A DNA stretch of 64,000 nucleotides, taken from NCBI RefSeq assembly GCF_037975245.1, contig NC_092568.1:2358001-2422000 (forward strand), written 5' to 3'. Of this stretch, positions 61,351 to 64,000 are shown piece after piece. Position numbers and translations under genes: made by a program. This stretch comes from Apostichopus japonicus (Eukaryota > Echinodermata > Holothuroidea > Aspidochirotida > Stichopodidae). The notes beneath the pieces are model-generated. The model made no database searches and was not told the origin of the DNA. It saw nothing but the letters and a program-made list of their open reading frames with translations. The first letter of the stretch is position 1; every line of letters starts with the position of its first letter.

Positions 61351-63383
61351 ATGAGTTGGGCTGATGACGAGTGGAAGGATGGACTTCCTTATCGAGCAAT
61401 CCAGAAGATCCAGCAGTTAGAAAAAAATCAAGAAAAGTCGCAAAAGGAGTCGAAACAGAAACAATTCCAACTTGACAGCTTGGAAGCTGCTTATCAGAAG
61501 CAACTTAAGAAGGTAAGTACTGTAGTCTTAAATTGCATTCAACAATTAATACACCTCATCATGTTGTCTCCTTGGTGTATCTGACTGAAATCTCAAAGCA
61601 AGCACCAAACCATAATCTTTACCTTAAGCCTCAAATGTAAAAAAATTCCTTCTTCTTCTTTTGGTGTTCAGGTTGAAGAGCAAAAGCAACAGAATTCGAC
61701 ACTGAAGAGAGATCTTCAAGGTCTTGAAGAGACATGCAGAGACCTCGATAAAAAGGCAGGAAAGGTTGGCATTTCCATGAATATTTTCTTTTTCATATTT
61801 AGGTGTAGGATTTTTTGGAAGTGTCCAGACCTAATTATTCTAAGTAAACAATATACTTGCAATTGTAAAATCAAGCTTTATACACTTTGTGTGGATGTAA
61901 GACCTTATTGGAATTTTCATCTACTTATGTATGAATTTACCAGTAATATAATTCTCTCAAATTATGCTGTTTGTGTGATAGGCCGCTCATGACATTCAAG
62001 CCAAAGACAACCGTATTGCTTGTTTAGAGGGCCAACTTGGACACTCAAAGACAGCCTTGGACAAAGAGGTTGGTATCAATTTGCAGATCAAAGGAGAATG
62101 TGAAAAATACCAGTGCGAGCTGCGGCAGGCCTTGGAAAAACTGGAGAAGCTTTCGAGTGAACACAAGTGAGTAGCAGAGTATTCCTATGTTGAAGAAATT
62201 GAGAGTGTAAATTCAAAAATGAGTAAAGGGAATATAGACATATGTCCAGAAAACGGTTGCTTTGCTCAAAACAAGATTGCTGTTTCAGATAAAGCTAAGT
62301 CATCGTCACCAATTTCTAACTTATAAATATGAAAATTAATGATTACTTTGGATCATTTGATTCTGAAATGTTGTCGCCCAAACACTCTTGTACATAAAAA
62401 GTAAATGCGGAAATTTAAGCAAAATTTGACCATTCAGCAATTTTTTTTTTGTAAAATGTGTAAATCGTGTCCAGTCCAGCTATGAACTGCATTTCTTTTG
62501 GATGTTATTACACAGATATTTTATCAAAGATTTATCAGGATCATTGCAAAGAGTTACTTTATGTTATCATTGAACAGTTTGAAAGCTTTCCAAAAGGACT
62601 TGTTTGATGGACTGTAATTCTAATCTCTGTTTTTTTCCTACAGGAAGCTTCAAGAGAATTGCAATCACAGACAGAGACAGCTGCAAGTGACTGAACAGAA
62701 GTTACTGAGCAGAGAACAGGAGAATTCAAAACTGCAGGCGTCAGTAGAACGGTACTCTGCGGACAGATCTAGACATTCTAGTTCTGCATCATATGGTATG
62801 TTGTAATCCATGTAAATAATAGTCTTCTCTCTTGAAATTATCATAGTACCTACAGTAGTGGGAAGAAGGTAGGTACTTAGCTATCAAGGCTGAAGACATT
62901 CTAGCTGCCTGAGATGCAGGGATAATTACATCAGCTATGTCAATAAGATCTCACTGACTATATAATACTTGTTGCGTCAGATAGTGGAACAATCTTTCCA
63001 AATTAAATTTGATTTTGAAAGGTGGTTGTCATATGTGTAAAAATCCTGTCACAAATCTATGGAGTTACTGTAGCTAATGCATTGCAATATGAATGGAGAA
63101 AGAACAAAAAATACAGGAATGCCACATGATCAAAAATGTGGTTTACTTAAATATCATTTCAATAACACATAAAATTTCACAAACTGTTTTGTTTCATAAT
63201 GTTTTTTTGATATATGCGTGGCCACCACTTTTGCATTTATTTCCGTTAGGAAGTACAAGTTCCCTACCAGATGAAGAGATAGAAACTCTGAAGAAGAAAT
63301 TGAAGAATTTGCAAGAAAGACTTGAGAAAGAGGTTGCAGAAAAGGAGCAATTTGAAAAGGAGCTCATTGCTATGAAATCAAAT
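61351..63383 (+). CDS. CENPF: CENP-F (mitosin) orthologue, N-terminal exons, 3' end outside window
   Basis: Coding exons are 61351-61512, 61672-61764, 61982-62166, 62644-62795 and 63250-63383, with compatible phases (0, 0, 2, 1, 0) and GT/AG borders; the exon 2 donor (AAG|GTTGGC) is weak. The protein starts MSWADDEWKDGLPYRAIQKI and contains QFQLDSLEAA, the hallmark N-terminus of CENP-F. All visible sequence is predicted coiled coil rich in Glu, Lys and Gln, with a Ser-rich break (SRHSSSASYGSTSS) about residue 190. CENP-F is a very large kinetochore and nuclear-envelope coiled-coil protein that peaks in G2/M; its N-terminus binds microtubules. Most of the gene, including the kinetochore-binding C-terminus, lies to the right. 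The ATG choice is supported by the conserved first residues and the acceptor at 61322. Confidence 0.88.
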
Positions 63384-63565
63384 GTAAGTTGGAAGGAAGG
63401 CTTTATCTGGTGCAAATAGGTGGAGAAATAATGCATGTAACTGCAGTTTTGCCAGTGATGCAGTTTCATTGATATGGTTTAGAAGAGTTTGAAAATGTAC
63501 ATATGTCATGCAGACTTCATAAGACGATAAGACTTGAAAGTGGATTCATCTGGAGGAGGACATTC

Positions 63566-63824
63566 CAGTTGTGTGCCTAGAATTGTTGGTACCTGGGGCA
63601 GATTCCATCATTGTCACGCTGTGTAGGGGGTGGCCTCTTCCCCTTTGAGAAACTTCTGTTTATGTTAGGTTACTAAGATGCAAAGAGGTGCTAGTTTTGG
63701 CAGAACTTTGAACTGATTTCACAATGGTTTACAAAAATAGGGAACATTTTTGGGGGCCTGTGGCATTGAATCCCCCCCCCCTGACTGGTACCAGGGAAGA
63801 CTGCCCCCACTAAGAATGCCACTG
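63566..63824. mobile_element. Possible small hAT-like MITE in a CENP-F intron
   Basis: Starts CAGTTGTG and ends TGCCACTG, flanked by GGACATTC and GAACATTC (7 of 8). TIRs are poor, so this is tentative. Confidence 0.35.
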
Positions 63825-64000
63825 GAACATTCCCTTTCCTTAGTTACCCCTTCCTCCAGATTAACTACCACACCCGATCTATTTCTTGGACTTTCTATTT
63901 CTGGCTAAAGGCCCGGTCAAGGGAGTTATTTCTCAAAGAGTGTAGTTGAAAAAGATAGTAATTTCATGATTTGGGCTAAGGAAGCATGATGGTGTTCTTG

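Overview
This is a eukaryotic nuclear window: coding exons have GT/AG borders, introns run from a few hundred bases to about 16 kb, and roughly half of the sequence is transposon debris, satellites and (TA)n runs. The gene families (a CENP-F orthologue, an SLC35G-type carrier, and a local family of secreted neutral-sphingomyelinase-like enzymes of the endonuclease/exonuclease/phosphatase, EEP, fold) suggest a marine invertebrate deuterostome, most likely an echinoderm. The species cannot be fixed from the sequence alone.

Layout. (1) 55-10249 (+): 3' part of a modular gene encoding at least five EEP domains in a row. Each module is one micro-exon of 39-48 nt ending in a Val-Trp-Val/Ile/Leu motif, followed by one large exon of about 1.1-1.3 kb. 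All borders are phase 1, so modules can be added or lost without breaking the frame. The last exon ends in a hydrophobic, GPI-signal-like tail. (2) 12946-16151 (+): a complete three-exon single-domain paralogue (signal peptide, micro-exon, EEP exon) whose EEP domain has lost its catalytic His and the Asp of the last motif. (3) 19898-45774 (+): a second complete three-exon paralogue with an intact catalytic set, spread over 26 kb by introns of 16.5 and 8 kb. An intronless SLC35G1-like transporter gene (22630-23730) lies antisense inside its first intron. (4) 45775-61350: gene-poor, repeat-rich spacer. (5) 61351-63383 and beyond (+): the first five coding exons of a CENP-F orthologue, running off the right edge.

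The intergenic and intronic DNA can be read in detail. Several hAT-like non-autonomous elements are bounded by terminal inverted repeats and 8-bp target-site duplications (TSDs), some perfect and some with one mismatch: one nested inside another (17228-17626 within 16901-17991), three copies of one 360-bp family, a 1.55-kb element, and a composite at 57990-60051 that looks like two elements recombined. A separate foldback class has TACGG termini and 6-bp TSDs (29536-32115 and 49560-49870); the second has a recognisable empty site in a nearby duplicate. A tRNA-derived SINE is present in two copies, with a third fragment. A LINE reverse-transcriptase 3' end, a hAT transposase fragment, a Penelope-like hammerhead core and several satellites complete the picture.

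The most interesting biology is the sphingomyelinase-like cluster: one polyprotein-like array of extracellular hydrolase domains beside single-domain paralogues, with selective loss of catalytic residues in some domains.
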